In this document: piece after piece, positions 1 through 19,700 of the stretch | Layout of the letters: each line of letters opens with the position of its first letter | Position numbering within the stretch: position 1 is the stretch's first letter | NCBI RefSeq assembly: GCF_918797505.1 | Contig: NC_092802.1 | Coordinates: 13,845,480-13,909,479, forward strand | Length of the DNA stretch: 64,000 nucleotides | Source of the DNA: Bemisia tabaci | Lineage: Eukaryota; Arthropoda; Insecta; Hemiptera; Aleyrodidae | Reading direction: 5' to 3' | Notes under the pieces: model-generated | Database searches by the model: none | What the model was told of the DNA's origin: nothing | Seen by the model: only the letters and a program-made list of their open reading frames with translations | Position numbers and translations under genes: made by a program

Positions 1-261
1 GTAGATATTCATAATTCTGCTGATGGAAAGCCGTACTGTCTTGCTGGATTGTGATGTTACTTTTTGTACAAAGAGGAGATACAAAATGTGTTATTTTACA
101 CTGTTGCTAACTGGTAAACAACATCTGATATTACAAGAGGGCCAAAATTCCTCCTTGAAAGCTGAGCCCTCCTAATTGACTAGTTTTGAGAAAATTGCTC
201 TTGATAATCAGTTAAGGTGATTGGAGGAATGAGAAGTAATACTGCTAAAAGAAACATGAGA

Positions 262-697
262 ATGGGTCTGTTGGACAGATCACAGAATAGTGTTTTGATG
301 CTTCATTCTTGCAGGTTAGCTAAAATAATAGGATCCGTTCAAACAGCAACTTTCTACGTTCAATATTCATCAAGATATTACTTTTTGAAAAATTCGGTAT
401 ATAACTTCATCCACCGCAGTAGTAACACCCTTGGTTTCTTCCACCTTGCTTTCATGAATCAGTGAGACACACATTTGCACTGGTTACTCAACATAAAACT
501 TGGATGCGAGCAAGGTAGAAGAAACCAAGGGTGTCACTATCATGGTGGGTGACATAAACCGAATTTTTCAAAGCGCAATATCTCAGTTAATATTGAACGT
601 AGAAAGATGCTGTTTGGACGATCATATTATTCTTAGCGAATCTACAAGAATCAAGCATCAGAGTACAATTCTGTGTCCAGCGCAACTGACCCTTTAT
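262..697. repeat. Foldback (inverted-repeat) element
   Basis: The two arms, about 262-465 and 500-697, are diverged reverse complements over almost their whole length. For example, the stretch around ACACCCTTGGTTTCTTC at 425 is mirrored around GAAACCAAGGGTGT at 519. The outer end begins GGGTCTGTTG, resembling the TGGGCCTGTTGCA ends of other foldbacks in this window. The element lies beyond the last visible CCDC102A exon. It has no coding capacity that I believe. Confidence 0.7.
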
Positions 698-720
698 TGA
701 CTGTTGGAGAAGAGATATAC

Positions 721-7560
<6,840 letters not shown>

Positions 7561-7567
7561 TCGTATA

Positions 7568-7818
7568 TCGATGGTGAAACTGCAGAAATGCGTAACTCGG
7601 TTTGCGGCGTTGCAGACTCCCTGTCAAATTTAATTTTCTACATGGCAAACTGCGGAACGTCATTTTTTTCCCCCAAATTTTCAGTGATTTGATTATTTTT
7701 TTAAAGAATATTCCGTGAAAATTTCAAGCTATGATGTTGGTTCAGTCTCCTTTTAAAAAATTAAACAGGAGCAGATATTGCGGTACACCGAAACTGAGTT
7801 ACGCATTTTCACCGTAAA
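7568..7818. mobile_element. Degenerate MITE related to the CGACGG family
   Basis: The left end CGATGGTGAAACTGCAGAAA and right end ACGCATTTTCACCGT are inverted, and the interior keeps the family landmarks (AACTCGGTTTGCGGCG, then a CTGTCAAA stretch, then a CCGTGAAAATTTCAAG centre). It is a diverged relative of the better-preserved copies at 24469, 25506, 31627 and 37440. No target duplication is visible. Confidence 0.55.
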
Positions 7819-7847
7819 AATGTGGAATTTGAACGCTGCGCAGCGAG

Positions 7848-8336
7848 AATGGAAATGTTGCATGTGTGAGGAATTTGCGATTTGACTGTTGTTTCTTATG
7901 TAAAAGTTTGCGAGAAACACGATGGTGCCACTGGTTTTCTCTGAAATCAACTCCCAAGCTCAAAAAAAGCTCTCAAGTTGAGGCCAAAATGGAGGAAATG
8001 TCCCACGCTATCCTGAGAGTCCAACTCTACATCAAGACCAACTCTCCATGCAAAGATCCCTATCTTACAGGAGCAAATACATTGATAGGGCTGCCACTTT
8101 ATTTGGGGACTTTAAAACTGAGAACACGGCAACCCTGCTAATGTATTTGCTCCCTATCTTTGCATGGAGAGTTTGTCTTGATGTAGAGGTGGACTCTCAG
8201 GATAGCGTGGATAGCTTTTTTTGAGCTTGGGAGTTGATTTCAGAGGAAACCAGTGGCAACATCGTGTTTCTCGCGAACTTTTACATAAAAGTCAACAGTC
8301 AAATCGCAAATTCCTCACACATGCAACACCGCCATT
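7848..8336. mobile_element. About 490-bp foldback MITE, copy 1 of family with ATGTTGCATGTGTGAGG ends
   Basis: The left arm starts AATGGAAATGTTGCATGTG and the right arm ends CACATGCAACACCGCCATT. The arms mirror each other through landmarks such as AACTCTCCATGCAAAGAT and ATCTTTGCATGGAGAGTTT, with a short unique centre near 8100. A second copy with the same organisation is at 52409-52909, so this is a dispersed family and not a chance palindrome. Confidence 0.85.
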
Positions 8337-9646
8337 CCTGTGGGTAATGCAAATTACTCCTGAAAAAAATTCTTGCGGAAAGAACGATAGTGGCCTTAAA
8401 AAATTCCGTCAATGCTCCAAAAAAGCTTCAGAAAGTTTTCGAGCTTCTGATCGGCTCTGCTGAATATGACGTCAGTGGGCGGTACTCCGAATGTCAAGAT
8501 GGCAATCAACCTTAAGGTCATCAATGTGTCGCGAAGAAAAAAGTGTATACTTGCGTGTGAAGGTCATACGCCGTCACCATGTTCGAAATGTTTTTTGGTA
8601 ATCAAGTGAGTACGTGCGACATGGAACATAATTTTTTACTTTGAAAATGTGTAAATCCTCTGGCAGGCATAAAGAATCAAATTGGTGGGGTAGGACGACC
8701 GACGACGCACAATTTTAGTCACCCGTGTGTTTCAGCCGTGAAATTTAGTTTTCGTGAATCGTTTTATAACTCTACAAACAGCTTTAATTTCGAAAACTTG
8801 GTCGGAAATCGTCTTTTCATATTATCAATAAGAGACCGAGAATGGCTCAGTTTTAAGCCGAAAAGTCTCTGTGTTTGATTGTGTATTTTTTAGTCTTGTT
8901 TCCAGTTTCCCCCTTGTCTTATCGTTTGATCAATAAGTGATACTGATATTCAAGGTGATATTTAAGTACATCCAAGATGTTGCTTTCAATTTATTTCCCA
9001 CTGATGTAAACATCAGTATCGGATTATTTTGCACTAAAAATAATTTGATCTAGAGCAACTGTTTCATAAAGATTCCTCTTTTTATGATTATTTAGTTTTT
9101 TTTTTTTTATTTATTTATTTTTTATTTTTTTTTGTAAATCATAAGATCAGTACTTACGGAGTGTTTTAAATGTCGAGACAGTGTTTTCCTGATTCCAATA
9201 GGAAGATACAGACTTTTCTGAAACTGGTGAGAACGTCTTGTGCTGTCCTAGTCGCGGGAGCCAATTTATGTGCCTCTTTAAAAATTAGAATTTTACCAGG
9301 ACAGTGGTTGATTACTCTTCAACCATCAAAGATGTGAGGACTCAGAGAAGAAAGGTGAGTTTAAAGCGAAAAAAGCTGACTCAATTTGAGTTTGTTCATT
9401 TTAACGATATAATTTTTAGACTATCTTTCATATTTGTTACGTCAAACAGGATCCTGGGCGTGCTCATAAACGAACAAGTGTTTTTTTAAATATTTTATTG
9501 AGAGGGAAGAAAAATCGAATACATTCAATGAACCATTCAAAAGTTGTAAGTATAGTTCGAGGTTTTGCTGTTAACCAGGGAGCTTAAGGAGGGGATTACA
9601 CCAAAAAGTCCGCCGTATTCGGGCATCTTATGAGCACATGGTATGT
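8337..9646. other. Spacer, no gene seen
   Basis: AT-rich sequence with poly-T/A-rich runs around 9099-9134. No frame here looks coding, and I find no repeat shared with the rest of the window. Confidence 0.3.
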
Positions 9647-9901
9647 CGACGGCGTAAGTCCGCAATCACATATCTCGTTTGCAGTGTCTGAAAATCTCCG
9701 CCACTATGTTATTTTTTTAAAGGATAACAAATTGACATCGTTCCTCGAAGTTTATGCAGAATTTTCTTCGCACAGAGAAGAAAAATCACGGCAGTTTTAA
9801 AGAATTACCGTTGAGTAGTTTTCCGTTTAAAAATAAAGTATGACATGGAGTTTTCCACGTCGCAAACCGTGTCATGTCGTGATTGCCGACTTACGCCGTC
9901 G
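9647..9901. mobile_element. CGACGG-family MITE (255 bp)
   Basis: The ends are CGACGGCGTAAGTCCGCAAT and ATTGCCGACTTACGCCGTCG, an inverted pair. The interior carries the family signature: AACGAGATATG-type boxes, a TTTAAAGGATAACA segment and the CGTCGCAAACC box. The 4-bp flanks (ATGT and ATAA) do not match, so this copy is older or rearranged. Confidence 0.8.
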
Positions 9902-10976
9902 ATAAACTGCATACTATCTCAGAAAAGTGGGATCATATCTTACGAGGAATGTACATGCTTGGCATTTACAATTTTTACTGGCTACTGCGGAAGCTACTTG
10001 ATTCGCTTGAAAGTCATGGTTTACAAATTCCTGGAAAAGAGAAAATTATATGAAAACAGATTATGCTCTACGTGGGTGAAATGATCTCGATCTCGCCGAA
10101 ACAGTGTAAAATTATACGATTTTGACTTCCATATCTATAGAAATTTTAGTGAAAAGAAGACTTGGAGAGCAAGACACACATCAGACGTCAGAAGTCACTT
10201 ACAGATGCTAATAAATTGTTTCTGCAAATTTTTAATAGTCATTATTGTAATAATTAGGAACGAAGTAGGAATCCGGGTTAACTTATTGTCAGCTCAAATT
10301 GACACGGTTTCGATTTGCAGCTTCGCTGCGCGGGGGAAGAATCGAGTCCCGCTTGCTGACGTCACTATTCTCTACATACACCTCCCCCCCAAACAAAAAA
10401 CCAGTCTGTATCTCTTCATCATATTACAGGGTTGATTAGCGCGTGCCCTCTAAATTATTACACATTTCGCACAAGATAAATATGTTTATTTACCAAAATG
10501 ATTTTACGAACACATAATATGATGCTTTATACATTTTGGACCGATTTAATACTAGTGGGTTTTCATCTTTAGAGTATAAAATGTTCATTTAGTTCGAATT
10601 TTGCAAAGAAAGGCTACTACAAGCCTAAAAATAAATAGTTATACCTAAAAATAATCTAAGTACGACGAAAAACAAACGAAAAAACAAATGCAATCGGCAG
10701 TTACAATTCAATCAACTCTGATACTTACAGCTAAGTAAAAAAGTACAAAAAACGGTTAATTTTAGCATAGTACTAATAGGTGCTCATGATCAATATTCTC
10801 TTGAATTTTCCATTTACAATTAATTTTTTGTGTCATTTTTTTACGTATAACGTGTGAGGTAAAAATGCCTTATAAATCGTTTTCTTAGGGTACTTGGTCT
10901 CCTCATTGCGAATAAAACATTATAAGTGATATGAATGTGACAATGATAATTAAAAAATGCAGTTTGGAGACATCAC
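9902..10976. other. Spacer, no gene seen
   Basis: Low-complexity AT-rich sequence with one C-rich patch near 10381. No exon-like frame or recognisable repeat. Confidence 0.3.
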
Positions 10977-11190
10977 TGAAAAAAAATTGAAGTTAATTTA
11001 ACATTCTGGATGTAAAAAAAGTGTGCGAGAACTTACTCAATGCTGATTTAACTGCTACAGCAGTTACTTTAGCAATGTCAAGATGTAAAACTAACTGCCG
11101 TAGCGGATAATTTAGCATTTAGTGAGTTCTCGCACACTTTACTTACATCCAGAATGTTGGATCAACTTCACTTTTTTTTTCGGTGATGCC
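10977..11190. repeat. Foldback element, about 215 bp
   Basis: The arms read AACATTCTGGATGTAA ... GTGTGCGAGAACT on the left and AGTTCTCGCACAC ... TTACATCCAGAATGTT on the right, joined through a CTGCTACAGCAG centre. It has the form of a small MITE. I see no second full copy in the window and no clear target duplication. Confidence 0.7.
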
Positions 11191-12471
11191 ATCTTGTTTT
11201 TACCCATCACATTATAGTATCTCATTTTTTTTCAAATCCTGAGGGAGGCAGGTGATTATAATTTTTTAGTCTTGAAAAATGAGGTCAAGGAAAAGGATTT
11301 TGGAATAAAGGACTTGGTGCGTTTTCAGACTAAAGTTACTGCAAAATAATTGAATTACCAATGCTAAGCCTTTTCTGCCACTCTATAAATAGTCTATACT
11401 ATCTACATAGAAACATGACTTATGGACTTTTAATATTTCCTAAGAAAGTCTCAGTATACAATGTTTCAAAAATGTTCACCACTGCTGGCGTTGTAAAAAC
11501 ATCGAAACAAACGCTCATGCATATTGTCTTAAAAGAAAATATAACTTAAGAACAATACTATTGTGGCAATTTGCGTTTAGCGGAATTTTTTGACGATAAT
11601 TATCAATTATCAGGCAGTGACCTGGTGTGACGTTTGCATTAGCGGTTTTTGGAACGTCCGCCGACGAAAATATTATCGTCTCATATTCTTACCAGGAAAC
11701 CCCCCCCCCCCCCTCTACTACCAGCAGCAAAATTCATTAATTATGGGTATTAAGGTCGAAAAATATATGTAATTTTAGAAAAAAAAACTGCCACACCTAA
11801 GAAATTATCCGTAGAACTTTTGGGTAAAATTCCAAAAGCGCGAATATAGATTTGACGTGAATATATTTTCTCTGTACAAGCTGTGGATCCTACCTCACGA
11901 GGTTCTGACTGATCTTAGATTTATGCATATTTCTGAAAAAAAATTTTAATGCTCTTTCGCAAAAACAAATAAGTTAGGATACGCGCTTAAACATTTGTTC
12001 TCGAAGTGTTCCTAGGTCAGGCAGCCCACACTTAAGACGGGCAACGTAAAGGTGTGGAATAAACTAGCAAAGCAACGCGCACCAGGCTAATTTCATTACA
12101 ACGCCGAGCTCCACGGATGCGGATGTCCGTGTTGCATAAGCATCCTGAATGACGGAGCCCCTTCAATTCTTCGTTTATACTCAAAAGATATCCGCTGCAC
12201 ACGAATAGATGCAAGCATGCGTACGGACGTGAGTAGGTTTGTGTTTCAGTTCCGATAGTGATGTGCTGAGCATGATTTGTAGAGCAACTATTCGTGCTTA
12301 AGAGGTATAAATTTGTAGCATAAATGAAGAATTGAAGGCCCCTGTTATTTTGGATACTTGCAGCGCAGCTTTGCTCAGTGGCTAAGGCGGTGAGTGTCTG
12401 TAGAGCTAAAACGCCTTCACTTCAGTGCGTATGCAAGGAGGACATCAGTGGAGCCCGAAGATTTGTATCCA
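11191..12471. other. Spacer, no gene seen
   Basis: No supported coding frame. A run of 14 C lies at about 11700-11713. Apart from that I see nothing structured. Confidence 0.3.
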
Positions 12472-12757
12472 GCAGCCTGATGGTTGAAATTTTGTGTTTG
12501 TCGGGTCGACATAGATGACGTAGGTTATAATGGGGAGCGTGATTGGTCGGCTATGTCTTATCGCTGCTTTGTCGTGCCTATGACAGGTTGAACTCACGAC
12601 AAGCTAACGGCCCTTACGTTTTCGACAGTATGTCGTCCATTCCATCTGGCAAAGGCACGATAAAGCAGCGATAAGACGTATCCGACCAATGCTCCGCCTT
12701 TTAACCTATGTCATCTATGTCGACCAGACAAACAAAAAATTTCAACAAACAGGCTGC
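12472..12757. repeat. Foldback element, 286 bp, moderately GC-rich
   Basis: The left end GCAGCCTG...GTTGAAATTTT is mirrored by AAATTTCAAC...CAGGCTGC. The long matching inner arms include GTCGACATAGATGAC against GTCATCTATGTCGAC and TCTTATCGCTGCTTT against AAAGCAGCGATAAGA. The centre is near 12610. The form is that of a non-autonomous foldback transposon; the family is unknown to me. Confidence 0.75.
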
Positions 12758-13784
12758 AGGAGTTATAATGAAATTCGTTAAGTGTTCATCGCATGCAATA
12801 CTTACTGAGAGTGCTAACGCTGTCTCTCATACACCTCTGCTTAATTTCAGTGTCGCATAATTGTACCGATGAAATAAACTATGAGTTACTTACATGTGCG
12901 CCACTTCACTGGTTTCAAGAGACTTGAAATGAGAAAATCGGTATTTAATGTACAGTCGTGCTCTTCTATGAGTTGCATTTCTATTTGAGGAGTAGACATG
13001 CAATCGACTGAGATTTCCACACCGATTGTCATATCACTAAGCGTCTAAAATATGGTCGGTGCGCATTTTTCAATTTATTCGCAGAGGGTACGTCACTCAT
13101 TTTACCCATAGTTAAAAATGTAGTCGCTGTTCTCACGAAAACATGGGTTTCAGATTCCATCCGTTAAAATCTACATACTATAATACGCAAAAAACTTTAA
13201 GATGTCCTGGAAGTAAAAACCAATAATTCATTAAACTTCAGTCAAGATTTTTAGGTGCATTTCATATCGACCATGTTTAAAGGGAAATTTGTAGTAAAAA
13301 ATATATTTAATTTATTTCTGAAAAATTAGCGTCAGCTTTTAGCAAAATAATGTCAAGATTGATGAGAAAGGTTACCGCTATGCTTGTTTAATGCACTACA
13401 ACAAATTCTGGTCCCAAATAATTGGAAGAGAGAAACAAAAAAGAGAAAGATTGAGCAGGAAAAGGGTTGCAAGACCCCTTCATCGACTTAAACCTACTCC
13501 TTGATCATTTTTAAGCCGTCAACAAAAAAGGAGAAATCTTGCTAATAGGTCATATATACCTAAAATATATCAGTAATCACTTTCAGGACATTTGGTGAAG
13601 CCACATATTTTAAGGAGCGATAAAGAACAAAACGACCAAACTGGGTAGTTATCCTTACCTTGATACGCACATGGTGCAAACTGTACGAAGAGGACTTGGC
13701 ATTTACGGCTAAAATATAGCCACTCCGAAGCACTATCTTATGTCACGTTCATGCTTAGGTTATTTACAATTAAGTGAAATGCGA
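12758..13784. other. Downstream flank of the PGQ gene, no gene seen
   Basis: This stretch follows the stop codon of the minus-strand PGQ-repeat gene and should contain its 3' UTR. I do not see a decisive polyadenylation signal, and nothing else in it looks coding. Confidence 0.3.
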
Positions 13785-16700
13785 TTATTTACAAGGAGGT
13801 CCATCATTATTGATAACATGGTTGGGCTTGCAGATCTTTGTCCGGCCGTTCGACCCGTTGATGATGGAACACGTGAAAGTGAAGTACCCGCAGGTCGAGG
13901 ACTTGGTGTAGTAAGTATGAGCATATTTATTCGCAGCATCACTTTCCGCCGTCTTGCCTTTCAACTGCCCCGTTTCGCTTTTCGTGACCGTCACGAAAGT
14001 ATCTCCCCTTAAGTCGTTAGGGCTGGATTTCTGATCGTCCTTACCCGCTGTAGAGTACCGACTGAAGTACCGCGGCTGAACATAGCTACTTCTGTCGTAC
14101 ACCTTTTTTACGCCACTCTTATCAACGACGGTCACATTTCCATTCGTTCCCCTGGACACAACTACAGTCTGGGATTGTGCTTGGCTGCCAGGCGAGGCTG
14201 TAGCTAAAGTCTTGGTGCCCGCTGCAGAGGCGACTTTGTTCCCGTAGCCTTGAGCAACATCATTAGGTCTCGGAAAGGGTGCTTGAGACCTTTCATTCTT
14301 CCCATCGTCGGATGCCCTTATGATATGTGTATCATGATTTCCGTTCAATGTAAGCACGACGTTTTGTGACTGAGTCTGAGTTTGGGTGGAATTCGGACGA
14401 GATGTAGGACCAGGCAGCGACGAGCTCCTGTTTTTAAACTCTTCGCTCTTGGTCGCACCTTTCAGTAGACGGAAATCGGCCTCATCCCCCAAGTCATTAT
14501 CGATATCATCAATTTCTTCGTCATATACGTCCTCTTTTTCTTCAGAGTATTCATCGTCAGCCTCTTTGCCCAGGGGTATTTTGGACGGAGGGATAAATAA
14601 TTTAGTTTTAGTGGATTTAGATGAAGCCTCCGTTGTAGGTTGCGAAGGTTTTAGGGTGACAGGTTTTAAGGGCTGCACGGAAGAGCGGGTTGAACTTTCA
14701 ACCGGTTCTAGCTGGTTGACGTCAATTTCCGTCACGTTCGGTTTTACAATCGTTTGGAATTTATCGTGACTTGACTCTTGAGCGTTCGAATCGATGGGTG
14801 GACTCGAGATGCTCTGAGGTGTTGGCGTCGCTGAGATTTCAGGCACTACGTAGCTTGCGTTGAACGGAATAGGTTTCAAGTTATTAGCTGAAGGCCCTGT
14901 GCCTGCTTGAGCTGCACCGGTATAGGAAATTCCAAACTTGAACGAGCCTTGAATTTGGGTTTGAGATTGCCCCGAGTGTTTATTCGTTTGAGAGGACGCT
15001 GCACCACCTCCTTTGAATGGCGATGTTTGATTGTTGGTCGCCGAGCTATTTTGATAGGGTGAGAATCCGATTTGAGCCTGACTAGACGTGCTGCCTTGTC
15101 CTTTAGCCTGAGCATCAGCCATCCCACCTCGAATACCTGCTTGAACTTGAGTATTTGTACCATAGTTGAAACCGCTGCTCTGAGTCTCAGCCAAAGTGGC
15201 ACCCGTTTCACCGTTGACGGTAACTTGGGATTGAGTTTGCCCCTTCCCGGCTGTGCCTTGTGCTAAGCTCGTAGTTCCATTCGCTCCACCGGTAATTTGG
15301 CTATTGGCTCGTTTCAAATCGTCGCCGGTTTGAGCTTGTGCCGAAAAAGCTCCGGTCCCGGCGTATGATCCGGATACTTGAGCCTGAGCCACTTCATTCC
15401 CTACCTTCCCTTGAGACGAAGCTAAAGCTTTGGTATTGTTACCTTCGACGAAAACGCTTGTCTCAGCCTGAGCATCTCCCGTGACATTCTCGTGCCGATA
15501 ATCAATCCTGTCTTCGGAGGTACCTACGTTCGTACCAGGACCATGAATGACAGTTCCATTTGGATAAACAACTGTCCCATTCTGAAGGATCGCGGGACCT
15601 GTAGATGTAGTTCCAGGTATGCTTGCAGACTCCGACCCCCCGGTAACTGCAGGTGGAGCGCTGCCTCCAGGAATACCAGGAATGGCTGGTTGTCCCGGAG
15701 AATATCCTGGTTGGGCCGGTCTAAGGGGACCTCCCGACAGATAACCTCCCTGATTTGAAGAGACGTCCGACGATCCGACCTGTCCGGTGGATATGGTCCC
15801 TTGACTTGGCAGCCCTGGTTGTCCTGGAGGAAACACCTGAAGACGTGACTTGACCCGGAAGAAACGAAGTCTGACCCGGTGGGTATCCTGGCTGGCCTGG
15901 AGCTTGGACAGGAGTGTAGCCACCACTTCCTGTAGGGCCCACAGCTGGTATCGAGCCTGGTTGACCTAAAGCATAGACGGATTTACCTGGCACAGAACCA
16001 TCGTATCCACCTTGTCCGGGTGAGAGACTTGACTGACCTGGATGAAAAACAGTCTGTCCTGGATACGCCCCTTCTTGTCGTGGTGTGAAACCTGTTTGGC
16101 CTGGGATGAATATTGGCTGTCCTGGAGAAGATCCACCTTGTGGAGGTGTGTAACTTGTTTGCCCAGGTATGAAACCACTTTGTCCAGGAGGACCAACACC
16201 TGGTGCGTAACCTTGTCCAGGGATAACGCTCGTCTGGCCTGGAATGGAACCGGTTTGAGTCGGTGAGTATCCTGGAATAACACCTCCGGGCTGCGCAGGG
16301 CCACCAACTTGCACGGGAGTGTAGCCAGTCTGTCCAGGATGAAGTCCAGCTTGTCCTGGATACTGGCCTGCTTGACCTAGGACACTAGATTGCCCTGTTG
16401 TTGAAACTGTTGAGCTAGCCTGTCCAGGAGCAAAACCTGGAATAGCACCTCCAGAACCACTTGATCCTGGTATGAAGCTACCTTGCCCTGTCGGTGAAAT
16501 ATTTTGTCCTGGCTGATAACCTGCAACTCCCGAGGTCACGCCTGTGCTTCCAACCGTTCCAATTTGTCCACCTCCGTAACCTTGCTGGCTTGGAACATAG
16601 CCGGTTTGTCCTGGTAGGATACCCGTTTGTCCTGGTAGGATACCCGTTTGTCCTGGTAGAATACCTGTTTGTCCTGGTAGGATACCTGTTTGTCCTGGTA

Positions 16701-19700
16701 GGACACCTGTTTGTCCTGGTAAGATTCCTCCTTGTCCTGATGGAAAACCTGTTTGTCCTGATGGATAACCTGTTTGTCCTGATGGGAAACCTGTTTGTCC
16801 TGATGGGAAACCTGATAGTCCCGGAGCGAGTCCACCTGAGCTTGGTGTAACCACCAGTCCGGGTACGCTGCCTATTTGTCCGGGTTGGTATCCTCCTTGG
16901 CCTGGGAAAGAATCAATTCTTCCCGGAGCATATCCCGTCGGACTTGGTAGTAAGCCTTGGCCTGAAGTAGCACGCGTTTGTCCTGGCACTTGCCCATCCA
17001 GTCCTGGAAACAGTGAAGTCTGTCCAGGGCGTGAGGGTCCAGTCGGTCCTATTCCTGTGGTATCATATCCTCCCTGTCCTGGTCTAAAACCTGGCAGTGG
17101 CGCTGAGATACCAGAATCTTGGCCGGGAATAATTTGATGCGGGTACTGAGGAGGGCCCGATCCCCCTTGACTAATCCAGGTTTGTTGAGAAGGATTGAAT
17201 TGATTCACTATTCCTATTTGTTGTCCTGGATATCCGACCGGCCCACTGCCTGTTGAAGTATATCCTGGATACGCACCAAATTGGGGACCTGAAAGCTGAC
17301 TTGGATAGCCTGCTTGACCGCTTGGATAACCCACTTGGCCGTGGAGATCTCTCCCAGCTCCTGGCAAAATTTGTCCTGTTGCACCCGAAGGGATACCTGG
17401 GAGCCCTGCTTGGCCGGGCACTCTCACTAAAGATCCTGGGTAGCCTGTCTGTACTTGTGTACCAGTCTGGCTAGGAGGATAACCTCCAGGCACGGTACCT
17501 ACACCTGCATATTCTGGAAAACCTCTTTGGCTTGAGGGATATCCGATCGAAGGGAAAGTTCCACCTCCTGGATACGAGGACTGACCGGGAGTATGTAAAC
17601 CTCCCAGTGATGTGCCTTGCCCAGTTGTGTACCCTCTTTGTCCATCGTCGGGGTAAGAAACTCCTTGGCCACTCGGGTATCCGACCACTCCCGGAACACG
17701 TCCCTTTCCATCGGGTTGCAGAGATTGTGACTGGATCCCGGGAAAGCCACCTTGGCTGGAAGGATAGCTACCTCCAACCTGCCCGCCAGTATAGCCAGTT
17801 TGACCCTGGGAATAAATATTTTGATCTGGCGTTCTCACTGAACCACTGGGATATTGGGTTTGACCCGGGCCTTGTGCCCCTCCACCAGGATAGCCTATTT
17901 GCCCTGGAATAGAGGGTCCCCCGGTGAAAGTTCCAGGCTGAATAGATGTCGTTCCTTGACTAAAACCTGGGACAAAACTCGGAACACCGGGATATCTGGT
18001 TCCTCCTCCAGGAATTCCAACTTGTCCGGGTTGTGAAAATTGACCTCCAGGGTATCCAGTAATCTGGGGAGTCGTCCCAACGCCACTTGGAACTCCGACT
18101 TGTCCCGGAAGTAATATTTGACCACCAGATGCTCCAGTTGAACCACTTGGGTATCCAGGAATTTGCGGAGACGTCCCAACAGTACCTGGAATTACACCTT
18201 GCCCGGGAAGTATTGTTTGACCACCAGGAGTGCCAACCGGACCACCAGGATACCCAGTAATCTGCGGAGACGTTCCAACACTCCCTGGAACTGCACCTTG
18301 CCCGGGAAGTATTGTTTGACCACCCGGAGTGCCAGCTGGACCACCAGGGTACCTAGTAATTTGCGGAGACGTCCCAATACTCCCTGGAATTGCACCTTGC
18401 CCGGGAAGCATCGTTTGACCACCAGGATACCCAGTAATCTGTGGAGACGTCCCAACACTCCCTGGAATTGCACCTTGCCCGGGAAGCATCGTTTGACCAC
18501 CGGGATACACAGTAATCTGTGGAGACGTCCCGACACTCCCTGGGATTGCACCTTGCCCGGGTAGTATCGTTTGACCACCGGGATACCCAGTAATCTGTGG
18601 AGACGTCCCAACACTCCCTGGAATTGCACCTTGCCCGGGAAGTATCGTTTGACCACCGGGATACCCAGTAATCTGTGGAGACGTCCCAATACTCCCTGGA
18701 ACTGTTACTTGTCCTGGAAACGATGTTTGACGACCAGGAGCTTCACCCGGACCACCAGGATATCCAGTCTGAGGAGGGGCCCCAACACTTCCTACAACTC
18801 CACTTTGTCCTGGAATTGTAGCCGAACCACCGGGGTATCCAGAGCCACCAGGACCGCCGGGTAGACCACCTGGATATCCTGGAGTCTGATAAGGCGTTCC
18901 AACACTTCCTGGAGATGTAATTTGTCCCGGTCGTGCAGTCTGAGCTCCAGGATAATCAGCTGTTTGGTCTGGTATTCCATGATGTACACCAGGAGTTCCA
19001 GATTGCTTACCAGCATCAGATACCCCAGCTCGACCATCGTTCAGATTTGTGCCTGGTTTGACGCCTCCCCCTCTCTGATCTGTGGGTGAATTGCAATAAT
19101 CACAGTCATCGCCTGAAGCAGATTGACTTTGCGCCTGACCCATACCTTGAGTGCCGCCTAAAACGCAAAAAAAAGCATCTACTACTTGGAAGTTGAATTC
19201 AGGCAGTTTAAATTGTTTACATTCACTTTGCCATCGCGTTGCACCAGCAGGATTTTTCATCAGGTGACTCCTTATGAAGCAGGATTAGGTTAACTGCATT
19301 TGGACTACATTTTGCAATTTGAAGCTATAAATTTTAGCCCGGATTAAAAACAACGTATGTGCCATTAGTTTCCCTATGCACATAAGTGTTTCTACAGTTG
19401 AGCCAGAAATTTTAGTTCCTAAATGCAACATGCAGTCCATTTAATCTCGCACTGTTGCCTTTCAGATATTATTTGTTAACCAAAATGTAAAGTTAATATT
19501 CAACAAATTAGGCAATAAAATGCGGGCAGTGGCAAGAAATGTTCTTATCTTCTTTATTAATTTTGGAAAATACTCATGTTTCTACAATGACACTAGGAAC
19601 CATCTCAATGAACGCGCTATAATGCTTTACATCCTGCATCACTACAAGTCCCTGGTAAAAATTTGCAGTAGAATCTGTGTTCCTAAATACGATAGACTTA

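Noticed and set aside
1..720. Further 3' exon of CCDC102A inside the window
   Set aside because: The minus strand here has stops in all frames, and 262-697 is a foldback repeat, so the remaining exons should lie beyond base 1.
16042..16850. Plus-strand repeat proteins opposite the PGQ exon
   Set aside because: These open frames are antisense shadows of the coding tandem repeats, whose units are multiples of three.
15721..19260. Translation start ATG at 19260
   Set aside because: The frame is open up to 19260, but a phase-matched 3' splice site (TTTTAG at 19158) and the upstream exon show that 19158-19260 is intron.
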